Source of the DNA: Tepiditoga spiralis
GTDB lineage: Bacteria > Thermotogota > Thermotogae > Petrotogales > Petrotogaceae
DNA length: 64,000 bases
Assembly (NCBI RefSeq): GCF_014701195.1
Contig: NZ_AP018712.1
Span: forward strand, 700,501 to 764,500
Direction: 5' to 3'
Shown here: piece after piece, positions 1 to 8,833 of the stretch
Position numbering within the stretch: position 1 is the first letter of the stretch
Layout of the letters: the number at the start of each line of letters is the position of its first letter
Made by a program: the position numbers and the translations under genes
The notes under the pieces: model-generated
Database searches by the model: none
What the model was told of the DNA's origin: nothing
What the model saw: the letters and a program-made list of their open reading frames with translations, nothing else

Positions 1-415
1 CTTGTGCATGCATCTTATACTTTTTTGTATACTCAATTGCTTTTTCTAAGTTTCTTATATCATTTAAAGCATCAAAAATTCTAACTATATCAACTCCATA
101 ATCAGCCATTTTTTTTATAAAAAGTTCAAGAACTTCATCAGGGTAATGTCTATATCCTAATATATTTTGTCCTCTTAAAAGCATTTGTATTTTAGTGTTT
201 TTTAACTTTTTTCTTATTGTTTTTAATCTTTCCCATGGGTCTTCATTTAAATATCTTATACAAGAATCATAAGTTGCTCCACCCCATACTTCCATTGAAT
301 GATATCCAACTTGATCAAAAATTTCCAACTTATCTTCAAACTCTTTTGTCTTCATCCTTGTTGCTATAAGTGACTGTTGTCCATCCCTCAAAGTTGTATC
401 AACAACATATGGCAT
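1..415 (-). CDS. Carboxyltransferase, oxaloacetate decarboxylase alpha / pyruvate carboxylase subunit B type (partial, N-terminal part)
   Basis: Only the first 138 codons lie in the window; the gene runs off the left edge. The start ATG (413-415 on the complement) follows a good AGGAGGTG. The protein opens MPYVVDTTLRDGQQS, with RDGQQS carrying the metal/substrate residues of the HMGL-like TIM barrel. It then shows YDSCIRYLNEDPWERL, LLRGQN, GYRHYPDEV and RIFDALNDIRN, the hallmark blocks of biotin-dependent carboxyltransferases (oxaloacetate decarboxylase alpha, transcarboxylase 5S, pyruvate carboxylase B). Which of these it is depends on the missing C-terminal half and neighbours. If it is a transcarboxylase or decarboxylase it would fit a methylmalonyl-CoA/propionate route, but that is inference. 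Confidence 0.88.
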   Translation of the reverse strand, partial: MPYVVDTTLRDGQQSLIATRMKTKEFEDKLEIFDQVGYHSMEVWGGATYDSCIRYLNEDPWERLKTIRKKLKNTKIQMLLRGQNILGYRHYPDEVLELFIKKMADYGVDIVRIFDALNDIRNLEKAIEYTKKYKMHAQ

Positions 416-548
416 AACTACACCTCCTAATTTCATTTCAGTATAATTATAACATCTATTAAATTATTAACAATGTTGTTCTTTTTACTGTTATATTAAA
501 TGTGATACAATTGTAATTGAATTACATATATAATTCGAGGTGAAATCA

Positions 549-635
549 ATGAAATCATTTTTAAAAATATTTTTCTCTTTAATATTAGGATTAATTACTG
601 GAGTAGTTTTATTTTTTGTTATTGCTTCTTTATAA
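549..635 (+). CDS. 28-residue single-span membrane peptide
   Basis: A short reading frame beginning MKSFLKIFFSLILGLITGV and ending ...FFVIASL, followed by TAA. It has a clear GAGGTG ribosome site 7 bases before the ATG and ends 5 bases before a terminator hairpin. The peptide is a short basic start followed by one hydrophobic helix of about 22 residues, with no lipoprotein cysteine. I do not recognise a family. A strong ribosome site and a terminator right after the stop argue it is real rather than chance. It could be a membrane microprotein or a toxin-like peptide; nothing in the sequence decides this. Confidence 0.5.
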   Translation: MKSFLKIFFSLILGLITGVVLFFVIASL

Positions 636-640
636 AATAA

Positions 641-674
641 AAAACGAAGTCTATTATTAAGACTCCGTTTTTTT
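641..674. terminator. Bidirectional terminator
   Basis: Stem AAAACGAAGTCT / AGACTCCGTTTT around a 7-base loop (one A-C mismatch), with A-run on the left and T-run on the right, so it can serve both the 28-residue peptide gene and the convergent nhaC-like gene. Confidence 0.75.
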
Positions 675-681
675 ATTAATT

Positions 682-2415
682 TTATTCTTCTTCTAATTGT
701 GCATTTACTTTTATTCCTTCTTCTGCTTGTAAATCCTCTAGTTTTGTACTCTTTCCAAAGAATTTTAATGTTGCCCAAATACCAATAACACCTAAAATAA
801 ATGAAATCCAAACTGGTAAACCAAGTCCAATAGGTATTGTTCCAACTACTATTGTTAAACCAGCAATAAATAATGCATAAGGAATTTGTGTTTTAACATG
901 ATCCATATGATCTGCTGATGATGCCATAGATGACATTATTGTTGTATCTGATATTGGAGAACAATGATCTCCAAATATAGATCCAGTTAATACTGAACCC
1001 AATGTTGCATAAACAATAGGAGTTAATGCTCCACCAGAATAATGAGTTGCAAGAGGAATTGCAAGAGGCATCATAATAGCCATTGTTCCCCATGATGTGC
1101 CTGTTGAAAATGCAACTATACTTGACATTATATAAACTAAAGTAGGTAATAACCACCCTGGTAATGAACCTGATACAACCTTTACTAAGTAAGGAGCTGT
1201 TCCCAATGTTTCAGTAACAGAACCTATTGACCAAGCAAGAGTTAAAATTATAGCTGTAATCATTAATGATTTTGCACCTTCAACCCAAGCTTCAAATGCT
1301 TCATGTAAGGTTAAGATTTTTTGACTTATCCCCATAACCATTGCAACTATACCGGCAAGAATAGCAGCCCAAATTAAAGAAACTGAAGCATCTGCATCAC
1401 CAAATGCATCTCTTATACCAATTAATGTAAATGGTTTTTCAAGACCTCCACCTGAATACCATAATCCTATAAAAGCAAATACAACTAATGTTATTATAGG
1501 AACTAAAGCATTTGACATTCTTAAAGGAATATCTTTTTTTTCATTTCCTTTTTCAAAATCTGCAGAAGATAATGGTGTAGCTCCATCAGAAAGCAATTTT
1601 CCAGTTAATCTTGCTCTCTTTTCAGCTTTATACATTGGTCCAAAGTCTCTTAGCATAAATCCAACTAAGAATACCATTACAATTGCAAAAATTGAATATA
1701 ATCTATATGGAATTGTATTTATAAATACAGAATAAGCATTTATATCTGTCAAATTTGCCGCTTTAAAAGAATCTCCTATTAAACCAAGTTCATAACCTAT
1801 CCATGTTGAAATAAGAGCCATTCCAGCAACAGGTGCTGCAGTTGAATCTACAATATAAGATAATTTTTCCCTTGATACTTTCATCTTATCTGCTAAAGGT
1901 CTCATAGTTGGTCCAACAATGAGTGTATTTGCATAATCATCAAAGAAAATAACTATTCCCATTAACCATGTTACATTTTGAGCACTTCTTGCTGTTTTTG
2001 CTTTTTTTGCTAAAGCATTAGCAATAGCTCTTGTTCCACCCATTTTAGAAATTATTGCTACCATACCACCAATTGCAACTGTAAAAATTAATATACCTGC
2101 ATGCCATTCATCACCCAAAGCCTTTACTGGATAAGATATGGTATTAGTATAACTTTCTACAATCTTTAAGAAAAATCCTGATGATGAAGTTGCAAAGGTT
2201 GAAATTAATGCACCAGAAAAAACTCCCAAAGCCAACGATAAAATAACTTCTTTTGTTAAAAAGGCTAAAGCAATTGCAACTATAGGCGGTATTAAAGATA
2301 GAGCGCCATAATCAAACTTTTGTGAATCTCCTCCGGCAGCAAAAATAGAAACCGAAAGCATTAAAAAAATCATAGTAAAAACTGTGATAATAAGGTTTCT
2401 TTTACTTTTTTTCAT
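682..2415 (-). CDS. Na+/H+ antiporter, NhaC family
   Basis: 577-residue polytopic membrane protein. It has an N-terminal hydrophobic segment that could be a signal or first span, then about 11-12 predicted spans. Family blocks seen are FDDYANTLIVGPTMRPL (about residue 157 on), the intramembrane acidic pair typical of NhaC-like antiporters, and GSIFGDHCSPISDTTIMSS (about residue 480 on). The start at 2415 follows a GAGGGGGGAAAG-type ribosome site. It would exchange sodium for protons across the inner membrane; the NhaC superfamily also includes malate/lactate and lysine exchangers, so the exact solute is not certain. It is a single-gene unit, ending at a shared terminator. Confidence 0.85.
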   Translation of the reverse strand: MKKSKRNLIITVFTMIFLMLSVSIFAAGGDSQKFDYGALSLIPPIVAIALAFLTKEVILSLALGVFSGALISTFATSSSGFFLKIVESYTNTISYPVKALGDEWHAGILIFTVAIGGMVAIISKMGGTRAIANALAKKAKTARSAQNVTWLMGIVIFFDDYANTLIVGPTMRPLADKMKVSREKLSYIVDSTAAPVAGMALISTWIGYELGLIGDSFKAANLTDINAYSVFINTIPYRLYSIFAIVMVFLVGFMLRDFGPMYKAEKRARLTGKLLSDGATPLSSADFEKGNEKKDIPLRMSNALVPIITLVVFAFIGLWYSGGGLEKPFTLIGIRDAFGDADASVSLIWAAILAGIVAMVMGISQKILTLHEAFEAWVEGAKSLMITAIILTLAWSIGSVTETLGTAPYLVKVVSGSLPGWLLPTLVYIMSSIVAFSTGTSWGTMAIMMPLAIPLATHYSGGALTPIVYATLGSVLTGSIFGDHCSPISDTTIMSSMASSADHMDHVKTQIPYALFIAGLTIVVGTIPIGLGLPVWISFILGVIGIWATLKFFGKSTKLEDLQAEEGIKVNAQLEEE

Positions 2416-2724
2416 ACTTTCCCCCCTCTATGTGATGTATATATTATTACTTTTATATTATTAACCTTCAGAAACAAAACGTAATATTATATTTACCATT
2501 ATACCATAAAATTTAAAAAAAAAAAATTTTATTATTTGAAATAATCATATCTAATATAAATTAATCTTATTAAACAATTATAGAAACAATAATTCTAAGA
2601 AAAAAATTTAATTTATTATTATTTAGAACTTACTTGCATTCAATAAAAAATTATGATAAACTTAAAAAGCCCACTCTTCACGGTGTTTATTACTACTATT
2701 ATTATTAATAAATTGGAGGTGATT

Positions 2725-3480
2725 ATATTTAAAGGATTATCTATTTCCAAAAAAGTATTTTTAAAAGATAAAACTTATTTGTTGAATCATATAATTAACA
2801 ATTTTGGAAGTTTTATCTTTGGATACATTTATGTTAGTATTTGGAAATCATTAACAAAATCATCGGAAATGACAACTTATGTTATGGTAAATCAATCAGC
2901 TCTTTGGCTAACAATGTTTTTACCTTATGGTTGTTATATTCCACAAAAAATGCGTGAAGGTACTATTGCATTTGAACTATTAAAACCTTATGGAATAATG
3001 TACGGTAGTTTTTTTGAAGTATTTGGGCACACAATTTATAATTTCCTTTTTAGATCAATTCCCATATACACATTCAGTATATTACTCTTACATGCTGAAC
3101 TACCCTCTTCAAATAGAATCATTCCTTATTTTATAACTCTCTTTAATGCTTTTCTCGTTGCATTTTTTCTCAATTATTTTATAGGACTTTGGAGTATGAA
3201 GTTTATAAGTTATACAGGAGCACAAGGACTTTATTACTTTTTCATGAATATTTTTGGAGGTTATTTTTTACCAGCTGAATATTTCCCTGGAATTTTAAAA
3301 CAAATAGTTCCATTTTTGCCTTTTGCTTGTACCAGTTATATTCCAGGAAGTGTTTATTTAGGAAAAATATCTTTTAGTTTTGCATTTTTTATACAATCTT
3401 TTTGGATAATAACACTTGGAATAACGGCATACATTCTCACTGAAAAATTGAGTAAGAATTTAAAAATACAGGGAGGTTGA
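2725..3480 (+). CDS. ABC-2 type permease, COG4587/EvrB-like (probable ATA start)
   Basis: About 251 residues with six predicted membrane spans. Together with the next two genes it forms the DUF990-type exporter (COG4586/4587/3694, the viologen/daunorubicin-like EvrABC group). The frame is open back to an ATG at 2653, but that ATG has no ribosome site, whereas a perfect GGAGGTG sits at 2715-2721. The only in-frame codon at normal distance from it is ATA at 2725, giving a protein that opens (M)FKGLSISKKVF, a natural start for this family. The stop TGA is 1 base before the next gene. Start choice is uncertain; the function as an ABC-2 permease is well supported by context. Confidence 0.75.
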   Translation: MFKGLSISKKVFLKDKTYLLNHIINNFGSFIFGYIYVSIWKSLTKSSEMTTYVMVNQSALWLTMFLPYGCYIPQKMREGTIAFELLKPYGIMYGSFFEVFGHTIYNFLFRSIPIYTFSILLLHAELPSSNRIIPYFITLFNAFLVAFFLNYFIGLWSMKFISYTGAQGLYYFFMNIFGGYFLPAEYFPGILKQIVPFLPFACTSYIPGSVYLGKISFSFAFFIQSFWIITLGITAYILTEKLSKNLKIQGG

Positions 3481-3481
3481 T

Positions 3482-4249
3482 ATGAATTTATTTAAAAGTA
3501 TGTTAAAGGCAAGCATAAAATCACAGCTTGAATACAGATTTAATTTTATTGTAGATTCAACAATAAGTGGAATTGTTATTTTTAGTGATTTTTTAATGTT
3601 AGCAATAGTATTGATGAATTTCAAAGAAATTGCTGGTTGGAATATATATGAAGTTGCAGTTCTTTATTCTATAGTTGAAGCAGGATGGGGAATTTTTAGA
3701 TTGTTTGGAGAAGGAATAAATAAATTTGAAGAATTAATAATAAGTGGAAAATTTGATACTTTATTGACTCGTCCAATTTCGCCAATAAAACAGTTGTTTC
3801 TTCAAAAATTTGAATTAAAACGTATAGGTGTTTTTTTACAAGCAATTTTAGTTGGAAGTTGGGGTCTTTCGAACTTGAATATTACTTCTATTTACATGTA
3901 TCCAATTCTCATATTTTTTTCTATAGTAATAACTTTTGAAATAAATTTGATTCTTGCTGCAATAGCTTTTTGGACTATAAAAAACAGTGATATTATAATT
4001 CTTGCATTTTATTCAACACGAACAGCTTCATCTTACCCTATTAATATATATGGATCTATTTTAAGAAGCATTTTAACTTTCTTTATACCGATTGCTACAG
4101 TTGGATACTATCCAGTTTCTTATTTACTTGGAAAAACAAAAAATAGTTTTGCTTTATTTTCTCCAGTTTTAGGTACTTTGTTTTTAATACCAGTCACGTA
4201 TTTCATATGGAAAATGGGTTTAAAAAAATATACCAGTACTGGAAGTTGA
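3482..4249 (+). CDS. ABC-2 type permease, COG3694/EvrC-like (DUF990)
   Basis: 255 residues with about six membrane spans and an N-terminal MNLFKSMLKASIKSQLEYRFNF, the short cytoplasmic helix typical of DUF990 permeases. Characteristic stretches are EAGWGIFRLFGEGINKFEELIISGKFD..LTRP and the C-terminal YYPVSYLLG. It starts 1 base after the preceding permease gene (GGAGG ribosome site inside that gene's end) and is followed 10 bases later by the ATPase gene, so the three are translated as a unit. The heterodimeric permease plus ATPase should export a hydrophobic or cationic compound; the substrate cannot be read from sequence. Confidence 0.85.
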   Translation: MNLFKSMLKASIKSQLEYRFNFIVDSTISGIVIFSDFLMLAIVLMNFKEIAGWNIYEVAVLYSIVEAGWGIFRLFGEGINKFEELIISGKFDTLLTRPISPIKQLFLQKFELKRIGVFLQAILVGSWGLSNLNITSIYMYPILIFFSIVITFEINLILAAIAFWTIKNSDIIILAFYSTRTASSYPINIYGSILRSILTFFIPIATVGYYPVSYLLGKTKNSFALFSPVLGTLFLIPVTYFIWKMGLKKYTSTGS

Positions 4250-4259
4250 GGAGGAATAA

Positions 4260-5195
4260 ATGGAATATATAACAGTAGAAAACTTAAAAAAAAGCTATAC
4301 AATTTATAAAAGAAAAAAATTTAAAAGAGAAAAAAAAGAAATACTGGCTCTCAATGGAATAAATTTAAAAATAAAAAAAGGTGAATTTTTAGGATACATT
4401 GGTCCAAACGGAGCTGGAAAATCAACTACAATAAAGATCTTAACTGGAATTATGGAACCGGATTCAGGAAATGTAAAAATTGATAATTTTTGTCCTTGGA
4501 AAGACAGAAAAAAGTATGTTAAAAATATAGGCGTTGTTTTTGGTCAAAAAACACAGATGTGGTGGGATTTACCAGTAATAGAAACATACAACTTATTAAA
4601 AGATATATTCAAAGTAAAAGACTTTAAAAATAACTTAGAATACTTAATAGAAAAATTAAACTTAAGCGAAATACTATATCATCCAGTTAGACAGTTGAGT
4701 TTAGGGCAAAGAATGAGAGCAGAAGTAGGAGCTTGTATGATTCATGATCCTGATATACTCTTTTTAGATGAACCTACAATAGGCTTAGATATTATTTCAA
4801 AAGAAAACGTAAATAACTTTTTAAAAGAGTTAAATGAAAAAGGCAAAACTATTTTTTTAACAACACATGATTTGAAGGATATAGAAACTCTTTGTAATGA
4901 AGTTTTAGTATTAAACAAAGGTAATATTGTTTATAAAGGAGATGTAAACAATTTAAAAAACATAACTGACATGCCCACCACAATGAAAATATTTTTAAAA
5001 TCACCACCAAAAGACTTTAAATTGATAAAAGAATTGAATGGTGAATATCTAAAAGAAAAAAAAGAAATAACTTTAAATATAAAATCAGATGGCGTTGCAA
5101 AAATAGCTGAAAAAATATTTAAAAATTATGAAGTAGAAGATTTTAAAGTAACTGAACCCGGAATTGAAGAAATAATAAAAGAAATATATAAATAA
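4260..5195 (+). CDS. ABC transporter ATP-binding protein, COG4586/EvrA-like
   Basis: 311-residue ATPase. Walker A is GPNGAGKST (about 48-56), the Q-loop region is GVVFGQKTQMWWDLPV, a stretch distinctive for the COG4586 group, the signature is LSLGQRMRAE, Walker B is ILFLDEPTIGLD, and the H-loop is TTHD. The last 80 residues form the accessory C-terminal domain usual in these drug/ion exporter ATPases. It has a GGAGG ribosome site 5 bases before ATG and closes the exporter operon begun at 2725. About 100 bases of very A+T-rich DNA with no recognisable gene separate it from deoD. Confidence 0.93.
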   Translation: MEYITVENLKKSYTIYKRKKFKREKKEILALNGINLKIKKGEFLGYIGPNGAGKSTTIKILTGIMEPDSGNVKIDNFCPWKDRKKYVKNIGVVFGQKTQMWWDLPVIETYNLLKDIFKVKDFKNNLEYLIEKLNLSEILYHPVRQLSLGQRMRAEVGACMIHDPDILFLDEPTIGLDIISKENVNNFLKELNEKGKTIFLTTHDLKDIETLCNEVLVLNKGNIVYKGDVNNLKNITDMPTTMKIFLKSPPKDFKLIKELNGEYLKEKKEITLNIKSDGVAKIAEKIFKNYEVEDFKVTEPGIEEIIKEIYK

Positions 5196-5297
5196 TCAAA
5201 AAATATATTAAAATTAAATTTATATTAATTAAAATTAATTATTCAAAATGTATAATTAATATTGATATTATTATTTTAATCTTTAGGAGGTTGGTAT

Positions 5298-6014
5298 ATG
5301 ATGATTCCTACACCACACATTGAAGTAAAGGATAAAAATACTATTGCAAAAACTGTTATTATGCCTGGAGACCCATTGAGAGCTAAGTTTATTGCAGAAA
5401 AATTCCTTGAAAATCCTGTTTTATTTAACTCAGTAAGAAACATGTATGGATACACAGGAACTTATAAAGGTAAAAGAATAAGTGTTATGGGAAGTGGAAT
5501 GGGAATGGCAAGCATAGGAATTTATTCTTATGAGCTATTTAAATTTTATGATGTTGAAAACATTATAAGAGTTGGTTCATGTGGAGCTTATACTGATGAA
5601 TTAAACTTATACGATGTTATTTTAGTTGATGAAGCATACAGCGAATCAACATTTGCAAAATGTCAAAGTGGATATGAAAGTGATATTATTGAACCATCAG
5701 AAAAATTAAATGAACAATTAAGAACTGCTGCAAAAAATTTAAAAATAGAGATAAAAGAAGGTAGAATTCACTCTTCAGACGTTTTCTATAGAGAAAACTT
5801 TGAAGTATTTAAAGAAATAAATAAAAAGTATGGTTGTATGGCTGTTGAAATGGAATCTTTTGCTTTATTTGCAAATGCAAAAAGCACTGGTAAAAATGCA
5901 GCTTGTTTATTGACTGTTTCAGATAGTTTAGTTACACATGAAGCAACAAGCAGCGAAGAAAGGCAATTATCTTTTACAAAAATGATGGAAATTGCTTTAG
6001 AAATGGCAGAATAA
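5298..6014 (+). CDS. deoD: Purine-nucleoside phosphorylase DeoD type
   Basis: 238 residues, the usual length for the hexameric bacterial enzyme that cleaves purine (deoxy)nucleosides with phosphate to base and pentose-1-phosphate. Seen are TPHIEVKD, MPGDPLRAK (phosphate site), GSGMGMAS, GSCGAYTDEL, the nucleoside-binding EMESFALFA and TVSDSL with the catalytic-type aspartate. Two ATGs are in tandem at the start; the first is 7 bases from GGAGG and is chosen. It is monocistronic, with its own terminator. It belongs to purine salvage, complementing upp and tdk elsewhere in the window. Confidence 0.96.
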   Translation: MMIPTPHIEVKDKNTIAKTVIMPGDPLRAKFIAEKFLENPVLFNSVRNMYGYTGTYKGKRISVMGSGMGMASIGIYSYELFKFYDVENIIRVGSCGAYTDELNLYDVILVDEAYSESTFAKCQSGYESDIIEPSEKLNEQLRTAAKNLKIEIKEGRIHSSDVFYRENFEVFKEINKKYGCMAVEMESFALFANAKSTGKNAACLLTVSDSLVTHEATSSEERQLSFTKMMEIALEMAE

Positions 6015-6043
6015 AAAAAGACACCACAGGTGTCTTTTTTTAT
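6013..6043. terminator. Bidirectional terminator
   Basis: GACACC-ACA-GGTGTC hairpin flanked by A6 on the left and T7 on the right, between the convergent deoD and comB-like genes. Confidence 0.85.
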
Positions 6044-6687
6044 TCCATTATAATAACTTCATTAAATACATTTAATTTAAAACAAAACTTTATATCCTCA
6101 TTTAAATTTAATCTCTTCATTGTTCTTGCATGATCTGAATTTTTTATTTCTTCTACACTTAAATTAGCTATACTTAAAGCTATTTTTGCTCCATCATTTA
6201 AATCTACATCTTTAAAATTCCTTAAAAACAAACCAGCTGTGTATAAATCTTCTAATGAACTAACTCCATTTGAACCAGAACATACAATACCTATATCTGT
6301 ATAATCTTTTACATATTCATACACTGAATTTAAATTCAATAAACTCAATGGAATAACTTTTCCCATTGAACTTATTTTATTAAATGCTTTTGCCCCATTT
6401 GTAGTTGTTAAAACAATTTCTTTTCCATTTAATTTTTCCTTGTTTTTTAATATTTCTACAGGTGAATTAGAATAATCAAAACCTTTTATTTTTTGTGCAT
6501 TTCTTTCACCTATTAATATTTTATTTTTCTTTAAAAAAGCTTTTTCTAAACTCTCTACTATTTCTAAAGATTTTATTTTACAATGCAATAGTGTACTTAT
6601 TGTAGAAGTTGCCCTTAATGTATCTATGAGAACATATATATCATGTTTTTCAATGTTTTCAAGATAAGTTGTATAAACATTTATCAT
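6040..6687 (-). CDS. comB: 2-phosphosulfolactate phosphatase family protein (ComB-like)
   Basis: 215 residues, matching the ComB family that dephosphorylates 2-phospho-3-sulfolactate in coenzyme M synthesis, although homologues are widespread in bacteria without coenzyme M. Family features are VLIDTLRATSTISTLL (acidic residue and TxRAT motif), LIGERNAQKIKGFDYSNSPVE, VLTTTNGAKA and IVCSGSNGVSSLEDLYTAG. Its ATG overlaps the stop of the upstream GH13 gene by 4 bases, so it is translationally coupled to a maltodextrin-type enzyme. Why these two are coupled is unclear; the real substrate in this organism may be another acid-phosphate compound. Confidence 0.85.
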   Translation of the reverse strand: MINVYTTYLENIEKHDIYVLIDTLRATSTISTLLHCKIKSLEIVESLEKAFLKKNKILIGERNAQKIKGFDYSNSPVEILKNKEKLNGKEIVLTTTNGAKAFNKISSMGKVIPLSLLNLNSVYEYVKDYTDIGIVCSGSNGVSSLEDLYTAGLFLRNFKDVDLNDGAKIALSIANLSVEEIKNSDHARTMKRLNLNEDIKFCFKLNVFNEVIIME

Positions 6688-8711
6688 TTTATTAAAAATA
6701 CTCTTGCTTCAAATGGATTAATTCCAACTTTGAGTGTTCCATCTTGAACTTCCCATTCACTTTCACCACGTCTATAGTTTTCAATTAAAGTTTTAACTTT
6801 ATGGTATCCGCGCCAAGTATAATATCCAAGGTTTATATCAAAATAAAATGGATGTTCTTTATTTAAATTTACTGGTATAACAATTCCTTCTTCTCCATTC
6901 CACCAAAACATTACAAATGCATCATTACCAAAATCTATAAACTTATAATTTTCAGATTTTAATAATAAATTTTTGTGTTCTTCTTTTATCTTCCCCAATA
7001 ATTTCAAAAGTTTAACCATATGATGATCAACGTTCCAATGAAGAGCATACCAATCAAAGAAAGCTAATTTACCATAAAATTGATCTGTTGGTTTTAAGTT
7101 CTCAAATTTTTGTTCTATTGGATTATCAAAATCAAGACCCGTATTCATTGGTTGTTTTTCAAATATTTCATACCCAGAATTTATAAATGTTATTCCATTT
7201 GGCATAAACGTATTTAATACACCACTCATTTTTGAAAATAATTCTTTTCCATCTCTTGTAACTGCTCTTGGAGAATCCGGCGTTTCGGATGTTGCAAATG
7301 CAGGCAAGGATATATTAACCATAATATCTGAAACTACCTTTTTTAACCAGCCTTCTTTATAGCGTGGTTCAGTCCACCACGAGTTCCCTAAAATACCATC
7401 ATAACCACTATCTTTAGCTTTTATATGGTTATCCATATTCAATTCCTCTGCTATTATTGCAAATGATGGATCATATTTTTTTGCATTTTCTATAATCATA
7501 TGTTCTAATTCTTTAGGTAAAGCATGTCCCATATCCAATCTTGCTCCATCTATTCCAAAATTTTTTTGGTAAAATGGCATTATGTTTGCAATAGTATTCC
7601 AAAGTTCAACATTTTTTTCTTTTCCTGGAAACTTACTTGCTTTTACAACATCAAATAAAACATATGGTGGCTGATCTTTTGATAAGTATTTTTCTGCTGT
7701 TTCTGGATGTGACATATATAATCTTAAAAATGTAACGTCATCCCACGTTGGTTGTGGATCATTTATCCAGTCTGAAAATCCTGGAACAGTTATTACTCCA
7801 AATTCTTTTTCTATTTCATCTAAAAAATTTTCATTGTTCTTGTTTTTCATCACAAAATTTTCCCATTTATTTGGATCTTGTGTTTTTGGATCAAATTTAA
7901 ATTTTTTCAAATGTTGTTTTACAGCTTCATCATTATATAATATTTCTAAATTTTCTAATGCTGGTTGTTCAAATTTTAATGTTTTTAAATAAGGTGGTTT
8001 AAATTTATTTTTTTCTTTAGAATCAATCCAATAAAACCATTCTGGATGCTCTAATATAAGATTATTATCTCTTGCAGCTGTACGAGGAACAAAGTCTAAA
8101 ACAACTCTAATATTTAATCTATGAGCTGCTTCAACAAATGCTGCAAATTCATCATTTGGATTAAACTCATCTTCTAAAAGTGTATCATGAAAATCTTTTT
8201 CAACCTTAAAAAAATCTTTAACTGAATAAGGAGATCCAACTTCACCTTTTTTAAACTTATTACTAGATTGAGTTATAGGTAAAAGATATATACACTCTAC
8301 ATTAAATTGTTTTAAATAAGGTAATAATGCTATCATTTTTAAAAATGTTCCACCTTCTGTATATCCTTCTGAATCTATTGATTCAAATAAATGTGATTCT
8401 GTATGTATATATGCAGAAGTTGACCTCACATGAGCTCCATAAAATATTGAACTTTTAATCCAATTTGGAGTTTGTTCTTTTTTTATAAAGGACAACGGTT
8501 TATTATATTTTTCACTCTCATTTGAATTTTTTAAAATTGTTTCTATAATTTCTGAAAAATATTCATAAGGATTTACAAAAAATTTTCTACCTCTTAATTT
8601 AATATTTCCTTCATAATTATCTGGCATCCATCTTTTTGGAACTGCATAATTTGTTTTACCATCTTTTATTTTTTTTACTAAAAATGAATAAATACCTTTT
8701 AAATTATCCAT
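6684..8711 (-). CDS. GH13 family alpha-glucan-active enzyme (alpha-amylase-like)
   Basis: 675 residues without a signal peptide, so probably cytoplasmic. The alpha-amylase barrel runs from about residue 100 to 580: region I is VVLDFVPR, region II DGARLDMGHAL with the nucleophile Asp, and region III IIAEELN with the acid/base Glu. Region IV reads ATSETPDSPR: the Asp is kept but the usual His before it is not, somewhat as in GlgE-type maltosyltransferases. ATG at 8711 is 7 bases from GGAGG and is preferred over a TTG two codons upstream. An AAAACGTTTT operator lies 25 bases upstream. It likely acts on maltodextrins brought in by MalEFG; hydrolase versus transferase activity is undecided. Confidence 0.85.
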   Translation of the reverse strand: MDNLKGIYSFLVKKIKDGKTNYAVPKRWMPDNYEGNIKLRGRKFFVNPYEYFSEIIETILKNSNESEKYNKPLSFIKKEQTPNWIKSSIFYGAHVRSTSAYIHTESHLFESIDSEGYTEGGTFLKMIALLPYLKQFNVECIYLLPITQSSNKFKKGEVGSPYSVKDFFKVEKDFHDTLLEDEFNPNDEFAAFVEAAHRLNIRVVLDFVPRTAARDNNLILEHPEWFYWIDSKEKNKFKPPYLKTLKFEQPALENLEILYNDEAVKQHLKKFKFDPKTQDPNKWENFVMKNKNNENFLDEIEKEFGVITVPGFSDWINDPQPTWDDVTFLRLYMSHPETAEKYLSKDQPPYVLFDVVKASKFPGKEKNVELWNTIANIMPFYQKNFGIDGARLDMGHALPKELEHMIIENAKKYDPSFAIIAEELNMDNHIKAKDSGYDGILGNSWWTEPRYKEGWLKKVVSDIMVNISLPAFATSETPDSPRAVTRDGKELFSKMSGVLNTFMPNGITFINSGYEIFEKQPMNTGLDFDNPIEQKFENLKPTDQFYGKLAFFDWYALHWNVDHHMVKLLKLLGKIKEEHKNLLLKSENYKFIDFGNDAFVMFWWNGEEGIVIPVNLNKEHPFYFDINLGYYTWRGYHKVKTLIENYRRGESEWEVQDGTLKVGINPFEARVFLIK

Positions 8712-8733
8712 TTTCAAGCCTCCTTTATTTTTT

Positions 8734-8747
8734 TGAAAACGTTTTAC
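8734..8747. promoter_or_regulatory. LacI-family-type operator upstream of the GH13 gene
   Basis: TGAAAACGTTTTAC, with a 10-bp perfect palindrome AAAACGTTTT at 8736-8745 that resembles LacI/GalR-family (MalR, CcpA) sites. The same core lies upstream of malE at 17194-17203. Repression by a maltose-responsive LacI-type regulator is inferred. Confidence 0.6.
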
Positions 8748-8810
8748 ATATTACAATTATAACATACTATATTAATTTTTATTAGTAAAAAATTTTTTTA
8801 CTTTTAATGA

Positions 8811-8816
8811 TATAAT
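8811..8816 (+). promoter_or_regulatory. Probable -10 box for the 8834-11426 unit
   Basis: TATAAT only 5 bases before the AGGGAGGTG ribosome site of the gene at 8834. If used, the mRNA leader would be about a dozen bases. No convincing -35 is seen. Confidence 0.45.
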
Positions 8817-8833
8817 GTAAAGGGAGGTGAGAT

